DNA from: Melioribacteraceae bacterium
GTDB taxonomy: Bacteria > Bacteroidota > Ignavibacteria > Ignavibacteriales > Melioribacteraceae
DNA: 64,000 bases
Direction of reading: 5' to 3'
Assembly: GCA_022181065.1 (NCBI GenBank)
Contig: BQMY01000116.1
Span: 1 to 64,000 of the forward strand
The notes under the pieces were generated by a model, which saw only the letters and a program-made list of their open reading frames with translations, made no database searches and was not told the DNA's origin. Made by a program: the position numbers and the translations under genes. Positions within the stretch are counted from its first letter, which is position 1; every line of letters starts with the position of its first letter. This document shows positions 53,864 through 63,755 of this stretch, in pieces.

Positions 53864-55327
53864 ATGACAAAAAATCCAAAAGTAGTTTTGAGCGAGTTTT
53901 TCGGATTTTCCGATTTCAGACCCGCACAGGAAGAAATTATAAATCGCCTCGTAAATGACAGGAAACACTCACTCGTGATTATGCCTACCGGAGGAGGTAA
54001 AAGTCTTTGCTATCAGGTTCCGGCACTCTGTTTCGAAGGAGGGACAATTGTTGTAAGTCCGCTGATAGCTCTGATGCAGGATCAGGTTGATGCACTTCGG
54101 AAAAAAAATATCCCGGCGGGATTTATAAATTCTACAGTCTCAAAGTCTGATCGGGAAAAACGACTCTCCCGGTTTGTCGCCGGTAAACTGAAATTACTCT
54201 ACGTTACTCCCGAGCGATTCAGGAAAAAGGAATTTATCGAGGAAATCAAAAAAGCGAAAATCGACCTCTTTGCCGTTGATGAAGCGCATTGCATCTCGGA
54301 ATGGGGACACGATTTCCGACCTGATTATTCGCGCATTTCCGAATTTCGCGAACTACTGGGAAATCCTCTCACCATTGCCCTTACAGCCACCGCAACCCGC
54401 GTGGTGCAAAAGGATATTATTGAAAAACTGGGGCTAAATCCCGATGAAATCAAAACTTTTCACCAGGGTATCAAACGCCCGAACCTCAAACTTGAAGCAA
54501 TCGACTGCTACGACGAAAAAGATAAATTTACCGCAATTGAACATGTGTTCAACCAATTTTCCGGCTCCGGTATCGTCTATTTTGCCCTCATTCAAACCTT
54601 GGAAAAATACGCGGAATATTTTGAACGCAAAGGTATTTCTGTAACAAAATACCACGGCAAACTTGGCGATAAAGATCGAAAACGTATCCAGCGCGAATTT
54701 ATGTCCGGTGAACAGGATATAATTTTTGCCACAAATGCCTTCGGTATGGGCGTTGATAAAGCTGATATCCGGTTCGTTATTCACGCCGAAATACCATCCT
54801 CGATCGAATCATACTATCAGGAAATTGGAAGAGCCGGCAGAGACGGGAAAGATTCACTTTGCCTTTTGCTATACAATCAGAACGATATCTACACCCAAAT
54901 GGAATTTATAAAATGGTCCAACCCTGATGCCGAATACTATTACCGCCTGTTGGAAAAGCTGCGAAACGATCTTGACCAGGTCAACTCTATGGGTATCGAT
55001 TACCTTCGCGAGGAATTGAGCTTCAAAAATAAAAGTGACTTCCGCCTGGAAACCTCACTTGCGATGCTCGACAGATATGGCGTTACTTCAGGAAGTATAG
55101 AGCATAAAAACCTCTTACTTGAAACCGAACTCCCTAACGAACTTGAAGACGAATCCCTTATAGCCGAAAAACTGAAAAGCGATAACAAGCAGCTCTATTC
55201 TGTTGTGCAATATTTCAATAATGAAAAATGCCGGCGGATATTTATAGAAAATTATTTTGGCTTTTATGACGAAATAGAGTGTGGTAACTGCGATAATTGC
55301 GAGCTTAATGAATCCGAATCGTTGTAA
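53864..55327 (+). CDS. recQ: ATP-dependent DNA helicase RecQ (short form)
   Basis: 487 aa. Superfamily 2 helicase: Walker A MPTGGGKS (40-47), DEAH box in FAVDEAHCISEWGHDFRPDY, motif III LTATAT, motif VI QEIGRAGRDG. The RecQ zinc site is at the end (CRRIF, CGNCDNC). The winged-helix remainder and HRDC domain are missing, so it is shorter than E. coli RecQ (about 610 aa) and ends right after the zinc-binding cysteines. Role: 3'-5' unwinding in recombination and fork repair. Confidence 0.92.
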   Translation: MTKNPKVVLSEFFGFSDFRPAQEEIINRLVNDRKHSLVIMPTGGGKSLCYQVPALCFEGGTIVVSPLIALMQDQVDALRKKNIPAGFINSTVSKSDREKRLSRFVAGKLKLLYVTPERFRKKEFIEEIKKAKIDLFAVDEAHCISEWGHDFRPDYSRISEFRELLGNPLTIALTATATRVVQKDIIEKLGLNPDEIKTFHQGIKRPNLKLEAIDCYDEKDKFTAIEHVFNQFSGSGIVYFALIQTLEKYAEYFERKGISVTKYHGKLGDKDRKRIQREFMSGEQDIIFATNAFGMGVDKADIRFVIHAEIPSSIESYYQEIGRAGRDGKDSLCLLLYNQNDIYTQMEFIKWSNPDAEYYYRLLEKLRNDLDQVNSMGIDYLREELSFKNKSDFRLETSLAMLDRYGVTSGSIEHKNLLLETELPNELEDESLIAEKLKSDNKQLYSVVQYFNNEKCRRIFIENYFGFYDEIECGNCDNCELNESESL

Positions 55328-55359
55328 AAGAATCTAATTTTCTAAAAATATGAGTAGAA

Positions 55360-55692
55360 ATGAAAACCCTTAAAACATTAGATGAATTAAACAGTTTTAT
55401 TTCGGCAAATAGTGGAGCAACAATTTATTACAGCCACGAAGACTGCAATGTATGTAAAGTTTTAAAGCCAAAACTGGTTGAATTTCTTGAAGAGAATTTT
55501 CCCGAAATCAAGCCGGCTTACGTCGATGTGAGATTGTCGAATGACATATCCGCGCAAAATTCGATATTTGCCGTACCAACAGTAATATTCTATCTCGAAG
55601 GAAAAGAATTCATCCGAAAGAGCAGGAATCTCTCTTTTGGTGAATTGTATGATGAAATTTCACGTCCTTACGAGATGGTTTTCGGAAATTAG
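55360..55692 (+). CDS. Thioredoxin-family protein
   Basis: 110 aa. Active site CNVC (Cys29, Cys32) in YYSHEDCNVCKVLKPKL, cis-Pro in FAVPTVIFYLEG. Cytosolic. Role: thiol-disulfide exchange or small-molecule reduction. The non-standard CNVC spacing residues make it a thioredoxin-like rather than classical thioredoxin. Follows recQ by 32 bp and may share its transcript; the MBL gene follows closely. Confidence 0.85.
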   Translation: MKTLKTLDELNSFISANSGATIYYSHEDCNVCKVLKPKLVEFLEENFPEIKPAYVDVRLSNDISAQNSIFAVPTVIFYLEGKEFIRKSRNLSFGELYDEISRPYEMVFGN

Positions 55693-55727
55693 TGGACTTT
55701 TTTAATAGGTTGGGTTATCTTATTAAC

Positions 55728-56567
55728 ATGAAAACAGGAAAATACACAATCGACTTCGTACAGACCGGATATTTCGGTCTTGACGGTGGTGCAATGTTTG
55801 GCGTTGTACCTAAAGTTCTGTGGGAAAAAAGTATCCCGTCAGACAATCTCAACAGAATTACTCTTGGTACCAGAATGCCTGTCATCAGAAGTGGTTCGCG
55901 AATAATTATCATTGATACCGGGATCGGTGAGTACTGGGATGAAAAATTTAATGACCGGTTTTCGGTTGACCATACCGAATTCACCCCATACGGTGGACTT
56001 AAACAGCTTGGCATAACTCCCGCGGATGTTACAGATGTTGTGCTTACACACCTCCACTTTGATCACACAGGCGGCTCAGTTATATCTGAAGGGGGGAAGT
56101 GGATACCCGCATTCCCGAATGCCAAATACCATATGCATCAAAAGCAATTCGACTGGGCGAAAGAACCATCACCAAAAGATAAAGGGAGTTTCGCCTCAGA
56201 AAGATTTGTCCCCCTCGCCGAGGAAGGCGTTGCTTCTTTCTTTGAAGGCTCGATAAATCTTGATGATGAAATTCAGCTCATCGAAACCAACGGGCATACA
56301 TTTGGTCACCTGCTTGTTAAACTGACCGACTCATCATCATCTTATCTTTTCTGCTCTGATCTAATCCCTACCTCAGCGCATGTTCCGCTACCTTTTATCA
56401 TGGGATTCGATTTGCAGCCGTTGCTCACACTCGATGAAAAATCCAAATTTCTCAACGATGCGGTAGAAGAAAATACCACACTCCTCTTCCAGCACGACAC
56501 AGAATACACCGGTGCTACAGTTAAAAAAGTTGACAATGGATTTGCGGTAAACGAACTTATAAAATGA
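55728..56567 (+). CDS. Metallo-beta-lactamase-fold hydrolase
   Basis: 279 aa from the ATG at 55728, chosen because the reading from the overlapping GTG at 55692 adds 12 residues absent from the usual family start. Zinc motif THLHFDHTGG with His108, His110, Asp112, His113, later GHTFGHLLV and SDLIPTSAHVP. Role: hydrolysis of a small ester, lactone or phosphodiester; the substrate is unknown. Third gene of recQ-thioredoxin-MBL. Confidence 0.88.
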   Translation: MKTGKYTIDFVQTGYFGLDGGAMFGVVPKVLWEKSIPSDNLNRITLGTRMPVIRSGSRIIIIDTGIGEYWDEKFNDRFSVDHTEFTPYGGLKQLGITPADVTDVVLTHLHFDHTGGSVISEGGKWIPAFPNAKYHMHQKQFDWAKEPSPKDKGSFASERFVPLAEEGVASFFEGSINLDDEIQLIETNGHTFGHLLVKLTDSSSSYLFCSDLIPTSAHVPLPFIMGFDLQPLLTLDEKSKFLNDAVEENTTLLFQHDTEYTGATVKKVDNGFAVNELIK

Positions 56568-56570
56568 AAA

Positions 56571-56593
56571 AAGCTCCCGTATACAGGGAGCTT
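56571..56593. terminator. Hairpin after the MBL gene
   Basis: AAGCTCCC-GTATACA-GGGAGCTT, 3 bp past the stop. No long T-run on the plus strand, so termination is tentative. Confidence 0.5.
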
Positions 56594-57058
56594 AAGTCTG
56601 TCGACAAAGTCGCTTCTTTTTAAAGTCCTCCTTAGAAGGAGGTGGCTTCCGACGAATGTCGGAAGACGGAGGATGATTTATTCCATTTTTTGTGACTTAC
56701 GGTCATCCCCATGACAAAATCCGCCGTTGGCGGAGTGACTTCCCCCTTTAAACCAGTGCACCGTAGGTGTTAGGAGTCCTGAAAATAAACAAACAGGTTT
56801 TTCAACAATCTCAAGTTCCCTTAAACCGGGAGCTTTTTTACATCGGAAGGGATGCCCTGTAACCATCCCCTCTTAATAATTTAGATATCAGTAAAGAGGG
56901 CATTAGGTTGGTGAGCCCAGTCTGCCTGCCCCGCTCGCGGGGAACCATATATCGTCTTTACCACTTTGCACTAACCACTCAGTACTCAGTACTCAGCACT
57001 AAATTATTTCATAAACCTCATTTGTATAATCCTGAAATTGGTTAACTAAAATAAAAAA
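56594..57058. other. Non-coding stretch rich in repeat fragments
   Basis: No gene. Holds an R1 copy at 56626-56676, a CCGCCGTTGGCGG fragment near 56721, a partial copy of the 5' region motif TTTTTCAACAATCTCAA near 56797, and TACTCAGTACTCAGTACTCAGC near 56977 in pieces. Confidence 0.55.
56626..56676 (+). repeat. R1 element copy
   Basis: TCCTCC, TTAGAA, GGAGG, TGG, hairpin CTTCCGAC/GTCGGAAG, ACGGAGGATGA. Its hairpin has C-G where the 48-49 kb copies have T-A. Confidence 0.7.
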
Positions 57059-57083
57059 AGCCCCCGAAAATTTTCCGGGGGCT
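57059..57083 (-). terminator. Terminator of the receiver/SBP/CheW gene
   Basis: Minus strand AGCCCCCGG, AAAATTTT core, CGGGGGCT followed by a T-run. Confidence 0.85.
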
Positions 57084-57125
57084 CGTATCAACCACTACTA
57101 TAACCATAACCAATTAAGGAGAAAA

Positions 57126-59105
57126 CTAAACTTCCTGCATTTCCGCTACCATTTTCCCGGGGGCTTCCACATGATTAAACTTTAATACTTTTTCTACATC
57201 AACTATCATCTTTAAACTTTCATTAATTTTTGCGATTGCCATGATGTAATTTGCTTCATCCGCACTAACAAACGCGGGTGGATTACTGATCTGGTCAGCA
57301 GTTATATTCGCGACTTCGTTCACACCATCCACTGCTATACCCATCTGAAATACCCGTTTCCCGTCATCATGTTCCAGAACTATAATGAAGTTTTTCTCGT
57401 TATACTCTGTTCTTGTCATATTGAACATTGCGCGAGAATCCATCACCGGGATAACGGAGCCCCGTAGATTAATCACGCCAAGAACATACTCCGGACTTCC
57501 CGGATATGGTCTCACTTTTATCATTCTGATGATCTCACGGATTTTCATAATATCAAAGCAATATTGCTGCTCTTCCAGATTGAATATCAGATACTTGCCC
57601 TCCTTGTTCAATAATTCTTTTGCTCTCGAATCCTGTTTGGTATTGGCAGCCCTGTTCATCAGTTTGCTATATTGCTCTGTTGTATCCTTGAGGACAGATA
57701 CTTTTCCTGATTCAGAATCATTTCCGCAGGCAACATCAGCAAACGAAAGATCAACAAATTTATCAAGGTTTATTAAACTTCCAACACCCATTTCATCGTG
57801 CATATATCTCTGAATCTTGTCGAGTGCCTTTACGTCGGGGTAGAGATCATTTGTTTTTATTCCGTTCGGCTCGGTTAGAACGTTTCTTAATAGTGGTACC
57901 TTTAACCCCAATTTCCCATCAGGATCAAGGAACTTCACACCAATTTCAGCTGCGGTTCCCGGATTAGTTTCGATAAATTTACCCGCTTGTACCAGCATCT
58001 TTGTAAATTCCTGCATCGCGTCCTTGTACTTCTCAACAAGCACATCCTGAACCGTAACAACACAGCATGGATGATTTTCCCACAACTCGGATGACAAAAA
58101 CTGAAGATCTGCATTTCCGGCGGCTATAGATTTCGTTCCTAAAGGTTCAGCGACAAAATAACCCGCAGCCTCTTCCGCGCTTGCGAGAAATTCAGGCATT
58201 TTAACCGGTGGAACAACTTCAAAAGCTACATCAACATCATCCTGGCCCGTAACACCCGGTTTCAAACCGATACCATTAAAAAACATATGACCGAGCATAT
58301 TATGGATAGATAAAGTATGAGGTATATAAAACGATTTCTGCCTGAAAAATCCCGCTTTGGAAGATTCAAAATCTCCACCTTTTCTGTTTCGCACCATAAT
58401 ACTTCCATCCTTGTGCGCGAACAATACCAGTTTAAGTGGTGCTCCGTTACTATATAAATCCATCGCGATTGGCGCAAGGACGCAGGCGCCATCAACCTGA
58501 CCCTCATCAAGAGCATCCGCAACCGGGTTCCAACTTGACATCGAAACTGTTTCCAACTCAAAATGTTTCGGCTGCAATTTCCCCGAACGTATGAGGTCTT
58601 TTAATACACCTAGCACAAGGTGATCTGTAATCTGTATGTGTGCGATTTTTAACTTAATCTTTCCATCAGGAGTTAACTCCGGCTCTCTTCTTACAATATC
58701 TTTTTTGTCAACTTTTTCAAGTTCACCAATCGCCTGCAATATTTTAGTTTTTAACTCTGCCGCGTTAAATGGTTTGGATATAAAAGCACTTACACCGGCT
58801 TCTTCCGCCATAGTAACTTCTTTTCGCTCACCCCTTCCGGTTGCCATTACAAACGGTATCTCTTTATACTCCTCTTCCGCCCTTATCCACTTCAGAAGTT
58901 CATATCCATCCATCACAGGCATATTCCAGTCGGAAATGATCACGTGCGGTCGTTCGCCTGTTTTTATTTTGTTTATTGCATCTTCACCATGTTCAGCTTC
59001 AATAATATCTGTTATTCCTAACTCTTTGAGGGTTTTAACCTCCATTTTTCTCATTACGCCGGCATCTTCAACAAGTAGTACCGTAAGTTGATGTAATAGC
59101 TCCAC
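57126..59105 (-). CDS. Receiver / substrate-binding / CheW fusion protein
   Basis: 659 aa, GTG start. Residues 6-127: response-regulator receiver with phospho-acceptor Asp59 (ISDWNMPVMDG), acidic pair Glu13/Asp14, Thr89 and Lys111. Residues 150-465: NrtA/CmpA (NMT1)-type solute-binding fold (KLKIAHIQITDHLVLGVL, DEGQVDGACVLAPIAMDL). Residues 503-650: CheW (KYLIFNLEEQQYCFDIMKIREIIR, GVINLRGSVIPVMD). No signal peptide, so the binding domain is cytosolic. Role inferred: couples a small-molecule or phosphorylation signal to a chemotaxis-type kinase. No che genes are adjacent. Confidence 0.88.
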   Translation of the reverse strand: MELLHQLTVLLVEDAGVMRKMEVKTLKELGITDIIEAEHGEDAINKIKTGERPHVIISDWNMPVMDGYELLKWIRAEEEYKEIPFVMATGRGERKEVTMAEEAGVSAFISKPFNAAELKTKILQAIGELEKVDKKDIVRREPELTPDGKIKLKIAHIQITDHLVLGVLKDLIRSGKLQPKHFELETVSMSSWNPVADALDEGQVDGACVLAPIAMDLYSNGAPLKLVLFAHKDGSIMVRNRKGGDFESSKAGFFRQKSFYIPHTLSIHNMLGHMFFNGIGLKPGVTGQDDVDVAFEVVPPVKMPEFLASAEEAAGYFVAEPLGTKSIAAGNADLQFLSSELWENHPCCVVTVQDVLVEKYKDAMQEFTKMLVQAGKFIETNPGTAAEIGVKFLDPDGKLGLKVPLLRNVLTEPNGIKTNDLYPDVKALDKIQRYMHDEMGVGSLINLDKFVDLSFADVACGNDSESGKVSVLKDTTEQYSKLMNRAANTKQDSRAKELLNKEGKYLIFNLEEQQYCFDIMKIREIIRMIKVRPYPGSPEYVLGVINLRGSVIPVMDSRAMFNMTRTEYNEKNFIIVLEHDDGKRVFQMGIAVDGVNEVANITADQISNPPAFVSADEANYIMAIAKINESLKMIVDVEKVLKFNHVEAPGKMVAEMQEV

Positions 59106-59331
59106 GTATCATTCCCGAAATTTTATTTTAGAATATGCAGTCTCTTACATTATCGGTTTTTTTTAATAATTTATAAGTGTTTTTTTATATTAAATTTTAA
59201 GTAGCAATTACTTTTTTTAAGTGCAAAGCATTCTTTTTAGGAGAATATTTATCTCTACAATAACATTTCATTTATGAAAACGTCAAAAATTACAGAATTA
59301 TAAATTTTCTACCATTTTTCGGGAGACTTAT

Positions 59332-61470
59332 ATGATAAAAAAAACTATTATTTTCCTTACACTATTGACCATGCTAAGTGGTTTCATTTTCGCCCAACAA
59401 AGTATATATACACCGTATAAACAGTCAAATGTTGAATTTTCACCGGTAGATTTTGGAAAGATGTGGACGTTCGATAATTTCCCGTATGATTACATCAAAT
59501 CAACATACGATCTTGAACTCACAAAGGATTGGCTCGAAGATACAAGACTCTCAGCCTTGCAATTCGCGAATGGTTGCTCCGGTGCTTTTGTCTCGGCTGA
59601 CGGACTAATAATGACGAATCACCACTGTGCGCGTGATGCCATGGTTTCCACTGAAACTGAGGGTGAAGACCTCCTGAAAACCGGCTTCTACGCTGAAACT
59701 ATGGACATCGAACGTAAAGTACCCGGATTGTTCGTTGATCAGCTTGTACTTATGAAAGACCTTACAAATGAGATACTTGCTACAGCTGAAGAATCTGATA
59801 ATAATAGTGAGAAAATAAGACTCGTTCAGGAAAAAATTAAAAGTCTGGAAGAATCATACAGTACCGAAACCGGACTTGTTTGCCAGGTTGTTACACTCTA
59901 TAATGGCACAAAATATACACTTCACGGCTATCGACGCTACAATGATATCCGACTTGTAATGGCTCCGGAATTTCAGATCGCATCCACCGGTTGGGATTGG
60001 GATAACTTTACATATCCACGCTACGAACTCGATTTTATGTTTTTCAGGGCGTACGAAAATGACAAACCTGTAACCGTAAAAAACTATTTCGAATGGAGTA
60101 AAAATGGTGCTTCGGAAGATGAACCGATATTCGTGGTTGGTCGCCCGGGCAATACAGATCGTCAGCTATCGGTTAGTCATCTGGAATATTTACGAGATAC
60201 ACAGTTTAAAGCACTACTCTTACTCTTCAACGGTGTGTACAACGCCAATCGCGAACTATACGATAAATACCCCGATCGCGAAAGTGAACTCCTTAACCGT
60301 GTGATGTCAATGGGTAACGCACGTAAAGTTTACGCCGGAAGAATTCAGGGATTGAGCGATGAATATCTCCTCTCCCTCAAGAAAAACTTTGAAACGGATC
60401 TCCAATCGAAAATAGATGCTTCACCCGAATTAAAAGCCAAATATGGGAATCTGTTCAATTCTATCAATAACGTTGTTGAAGAGCTAAGAAGCTGCTTCCC
60501 GGGCGACTGGGCATACAGAACATTTCGTTTCTCAAAAGCTGCCTGGTTTGATTATGCCGAACAAATCATCAAAATAGCAGAACAGAAAAAACTCTCCGAA
60601 GACGAAAGAGAAGAAGGATACAGCGATGATGATATTGAAGAAAATATCGAAACTCTTGCTAATTTCGCCTTCGATTCCGAACTCAATCATCTTCTTCTGC
60701 AGGGACACGCTGAGTATCTTTATTATATGTCAGGCAAAGAGAGTGACCTTTACAGCAAAATGTATGGTGGCTTATCCGGATTTGATGCCGCTGAATACGC
60801 GCTGGGTCATTCATATTTCTCGACCCCGGAAAATCTTAAAATTTTCCTCAACGAAGACCCCGATTTTATATTGAATTCCGACGATCCGTTTATTCATTTT
60901 GTACAATTCACACGCAGCGAACTCCCGGCAATAATGTCGAAAAAACAGGAAGCGATGAATACACTCACAGTCCTGAATCAACAGTTGGGTATGGCAATTA
61001 CTGAAGTTTACGGAACAACACTTCCACCCGATGCGACCAGCACTCTGCGTATAACCGATGGTGTAATTGAGGGTTATGAGTATAATGGTACTATCGCCCC
61101 GGGTATCACTACATTTTACGGTTTATACGACCGTTTCAACTCATTCGATGGTGCTACTTATCCCTGGGGTTTGCCAGAAAAATGGAAAGTTGTTCCCGAA
61201 GGAATGGACCTTTCAACACCATTAAACATTGCCTCAACCAACGATATCGTTGGTGGTAACTCCGGTTCTTCTGTTATCAATCAGAAAGGCGAGGTTGTCG
61301 GACTCGTATTCGATGGCAATATGGAAAGTCTTTGGGGAAGTTATGTTTTCATGCCATCCAAAAACCGCTCTATTGCGGTCGATTCGCGTGGTATAATGGC
61401 ATCGCTTGAGTATGTTTACAAAACTGAGCGCTTGATAAACGAACTTAAAAATGGAAAACTTATTGATTAA
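59332..61470 (+). CDS. Secreted S46-family dipeptidyl-peptidase (DPP7/DPP11-like)
   Basis: 712 aa, the normal S46 length. Signal peptide 1-21. N-terminal chymotrypsin half with catalytic His in LIMTNHHCARDA, helical domain in the middle, and the C-terminal serine in VGGNSGSSVIN (Ser644). Role: releases dipeptides from the N-terminus of oligopeptides in the periplasm, feeding amino-acid growth. The S1-pocket residue that sets DPP7 or DPP11 specificity was not determined. Confidence 0.94.
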   Translation: MIKKTIIFLTLLTMLSGFIFAQQSIYTPYKQSNVEFSPVDFGKMWTFDNFPYDYIKSTYDLELTKDWLEDTRLSALQFANGCSGAFVSADGLIMTNHHCARDAMVSTETEGEDLLKTGFYAETMDIERKVPGLFVDQLVLMKDLTNEILATAEESDNNSEKIRLVQEKIKSLEESYSTETGLVCQVVTLYNGTKYTLHGYRRYNDIRLVMAPEFQIASTGWDWDNFTYPRYELDFMFFRAYENDKPVTVKNYFEWSKNGASEDEPIFVVGRPGNTDRQLSVSHLEYLRDTQFKALLLLFNGVYNANRELYDKYPDRESELLNRVMSMGNARKVYAGRIQGLSDEYLLSLKKNFETDLQSKIDASPELKAKYGNLFNSINNVVEELRSCFPGDWAYRTFRFSKAAWFDYAEQIIKIAEQKKLSEDEREEGYSDDDIEENIETLANFAFDSELNHLLLQGHAEYLYYMSGKESDLYSKMYGGLSGFDAAEYALGHSYFSTPENLKIFLNEDPDFILNSDDPFIHFVQFTRSELPAIMSKKQEAMNTLTVLNQQLGMAITEVYGTTLPPDATSTLRITDGVIEGYEYNGTIAPGITTFYGLYDRFNSFDGATYPWGLPEKWKVVPEGMDLSTPLNIASTNDIVGGNSGSSVINQKGEVVGLVFDGNMESLWGSYVFMPSKNRSIAVDSRGIMASLEYVYKTERLINELKNGKLID

Positions 61471-61502
61471 AACTATAGCAAATCTTTCAATCTAAATTAA
61501 AT

Positions 61503-61527
61503 AACCCACGGTTTCAACCGTGGGTTT
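61503..61527. terminator. Bidirectional terminator
   Basis: AACCCACGG-TTTCAA-CCGTGGGTT between the convergent S46 and TM1266-like genes. Confidence 0.8.
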
Positions 61528-61546
61528 GAATAATCATCCAATATTA

Positions 61547-61801
61547 CTACACTTCAAGCTCAACCAACTTTGAGCTGACACCCGGAAGGACTGAAACTTT
61601 CCTTGCTAATTCCTCTTTCTGATCTTTCTCACCATGCAATTCAAGTATCAACAAACCTTCATCAGAACAGTTATCCAAAACGCCATCATGGATTCCCAAA
61701 CGAGTTTTAATAATACAACCCCATGCGGTTAATACTTGCTGAACTTTCACTGCGGCTTCCTTTCTTCCACCAATTAAGATAAGAAGGACTGATTTTTTCA
61801 T
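61547..61801 (-). CDS. TM1266-like ACT-fold regulator
   Basis: 84 aa. Matches the small ACT-like family described as putative iron-only hydrogenase system regulators: KSVLLILIGGRKEAAVKVQQVLTAWG, IKTRLGIHDG, LLILELHGE, LPGVSSKLVELEV. Family knowledge is limited to gene neighbourhood with hydrogenase maturation genes. None is visible in the window, so the role is open. Confidence 0.72.
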   Translation of the reverse strand: MKKSVLLILIGGRKEAAVKVQQVLTAWGCIIKTRLGIHDGVLDNCSDEGLLILELHGEKDQKEELARKVSVLPGVSSKLVELEV

Positions 61802-61980
61802 ATTATCTCCTGAACAATTATTGTGATATTATTGTAACGTTGTTATAAAATATTAGTCTTAATCTTTACAATTGTAAAATTATTAAGAATAAATTTAAAA
61901 TTGTGTGTATTATGATAAGAAAAGAATTTTTTTTTGCAAAAAATTGTTATTTACCAAAACATAATTCCGGAGCTTACTTT

Positions 61981-63699
61981 ATGAATAGATTTTTCAGGTC
62001 ACTCTTTTTCATTCTCACCGTTACGTTTACCCTTCAGGCTCAAACCGATACAGCTAAAAGAATAGATGAACTACTAACGAAATATCTTGAATATGAAAAA
62101 TTCAACGGCGCGTTACTGGTAGCCGATTCATCCGGAATTATTTTTCAGGATGGTTATGGTAAAGCAGATTTTGAATGGGGTATCAATTTCACCCCGGAGA
62201 CAAAATTTCGTATCGGTTCTGTAACAAAACAATTCACATCTATGGTTATTATGCAGCTCGCTCAGGAAGGAAAGCTAAATGTTCAGGATAAATTGATACA
62301 ACACCTGCCATGGTACCGAGAAGATACAGGTGGCAAGATCACGATACAACATTTGCTGGTTCATACTTCCGGAATCCCCAGTTATACAAGCGCAGCCGAC
62401 TTTTTTGTTGACGAAGGTATGGATAACCTTACACCCAAAGAACTGGTGACAAAATTATGCATGGGGGATCTTGAGTTTGAACCGGGCGAGAAATGGGCAT
62501 ATAATAATTCCGGATATGTAATTCTTGGTGCTATTATTGAAGAAATTGAAGGTAAATCATACGGCGAAGTTTTGCTGGAACGGATATTCGAACCACTAAA
62601 TATGAATAATAGTGGATATGACTCTTTCATCCAAATTATACCTGAGCGTGCTTCAGGTTATTCGCAGAACTTCAACGGTTTCACTAATGCACAATATATA
62701 AATATGTCAACACCTTATGCCGCCGGCGCACTCTATTCAACGGTTGAAGATTTATACAAATGGGATCGGGCATTGTACACTACAGCTCTTCTATCAAAAG
62801 AGAATATGGCAAAATACTTCACTCCGGTAAGTTCCTCGTATGCTTACGGCTGGTTTATTGAGGAGTTCAACCTTGAAGATGGCTCCGAAAATCTTAAACT
62901 CCTCGAACACGGAGGTGGAATAAATGGCTTCTCAAGTCTTATCACTCGCGATACCCTTAACCAGAATCTTGTCGTTCTGCTCAGCAATGTTGACGGTACA
63001 TCACTCCGCGGTATTTCCAGAAATATCCTGAAAATATTGTACGGTAAATCAATCGAATACCCGAAGCAATCAATTGCCAAATTCCTTTACGAATATGAGC
63101 AGAAAAATCCGCAGGAAAATCTTGAATCGATATTCAACACCCTCCTTGAAGAGGAAGAGTCTGCTTTCGAAGTATCAGAAAGAGAACTGAATTCGCTGGG
63201 ATACGCTTTCAAGAACGAAGGCAAACTGAAAAAAGCTTTCACCATTTTTAATATCAATGTTTTAAAGTACCCTCAATCATCGAACGTATATGATAGTAGA
63301 GGCGAGATTTATCTTGCACTCGGTGACACCACAAATTCAATATCCGACTATAAAAAATCTTTCGAACTTAACCCCGGAAATACAAATGCCAAAGAGATAT
63401 TAGCACAACTCGGAATTGAATTAGAAGAAAACGTAACGATCAGCGCAAAAGATATCGAACTCTATCCGGGTGTCTATGAAGTATCTCCACAATTTAAGTT
63501 AACAGTGCGAACTGATGGCAACCGTATTTTTGTTCAGGCAACAGCCCAACCTGAATTTGAACTATTTCCGATTAACAAAAAGAAATTTTATCTTAAGGTA
63601 GTGAATGCTCAAGTTGAGTTCAATATTAATGGTGGCGAAACTGAATCACTTACACTCTATCAAAATGGAGCCGTTGTTCCGGCAAGAAAAGTTGAATAA
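61981..63699 (+). CDS. Secreted serine hydrolase with TPR-like tail
   Basis: 572 aa from the ATG at 61981, which gives a clean signal peptide (ending LQAQ); an upstream start would add 26 unlikely residues. Beta-lactamase-type domain: SVTK (Ser80, Lys83), WAYNNSGYV and EHGGGINGFSS as third box. A TPR-like region at about 400-470 (ALGDTTNSISDYKKSFELNPGN) and a C-terminal beta domain follow. Role: peptidase or esterase of the penicillin-binding fold, substrate unknown. Confidence 0.88.
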   Translation: MNRFFRSLFFILTVTFTLQAQTDTAKRIDELLTKYLEYEKFNGALLVADSSGIIFQDGYGKADFEWGINFTPETKFRIGSVTKQFTSMVIMQLAQEGKLNVQDKLIQHLPWYREDTGGKITIQHLLVHTSGIPSYTSAADFFVDEGMDNLTPKELVTKLCMGDLEFEPGEKWAYNNSGYVILGAIIEEIEGKSYGEVLLERIFEPLNMNNSGYDSFIQIIPERASGYSQNFNGFTNAQYINMSTPYAAGALYSTVEDLYKWDRALYTTALLSKENMAKYFTPVSSSYAYGWFIEEFNLEDGSENLKLLEHGGGINGFSSLITRDTLNQNLVVLLSNVDGTSLRGISRNILKILYGKSIEYPKQSIAKFLYEYEQKNPQENLESIFNTLLEEEESAFEVSERELNSLGYAFKNEGKLKKAFTIFNINVLKYPQSSNVYDSRGEIYLALGDTTNSISDYKKSFELNPGNTNAKEILAQLGIELEENVTISAKDIELYPGVYEVSPQFKLTVRTDGNRIFVQATAQPEFELFPINKKKFYLKVVNAQVEFNINGGETESLTLYQNGAVVPARKVE

Positions 63700-63755
63700 C
63701 GGAACTTAAGAGATGTTGGGTCGTCTAAAACGTTTTATAATTTATCGGGGTTGTT

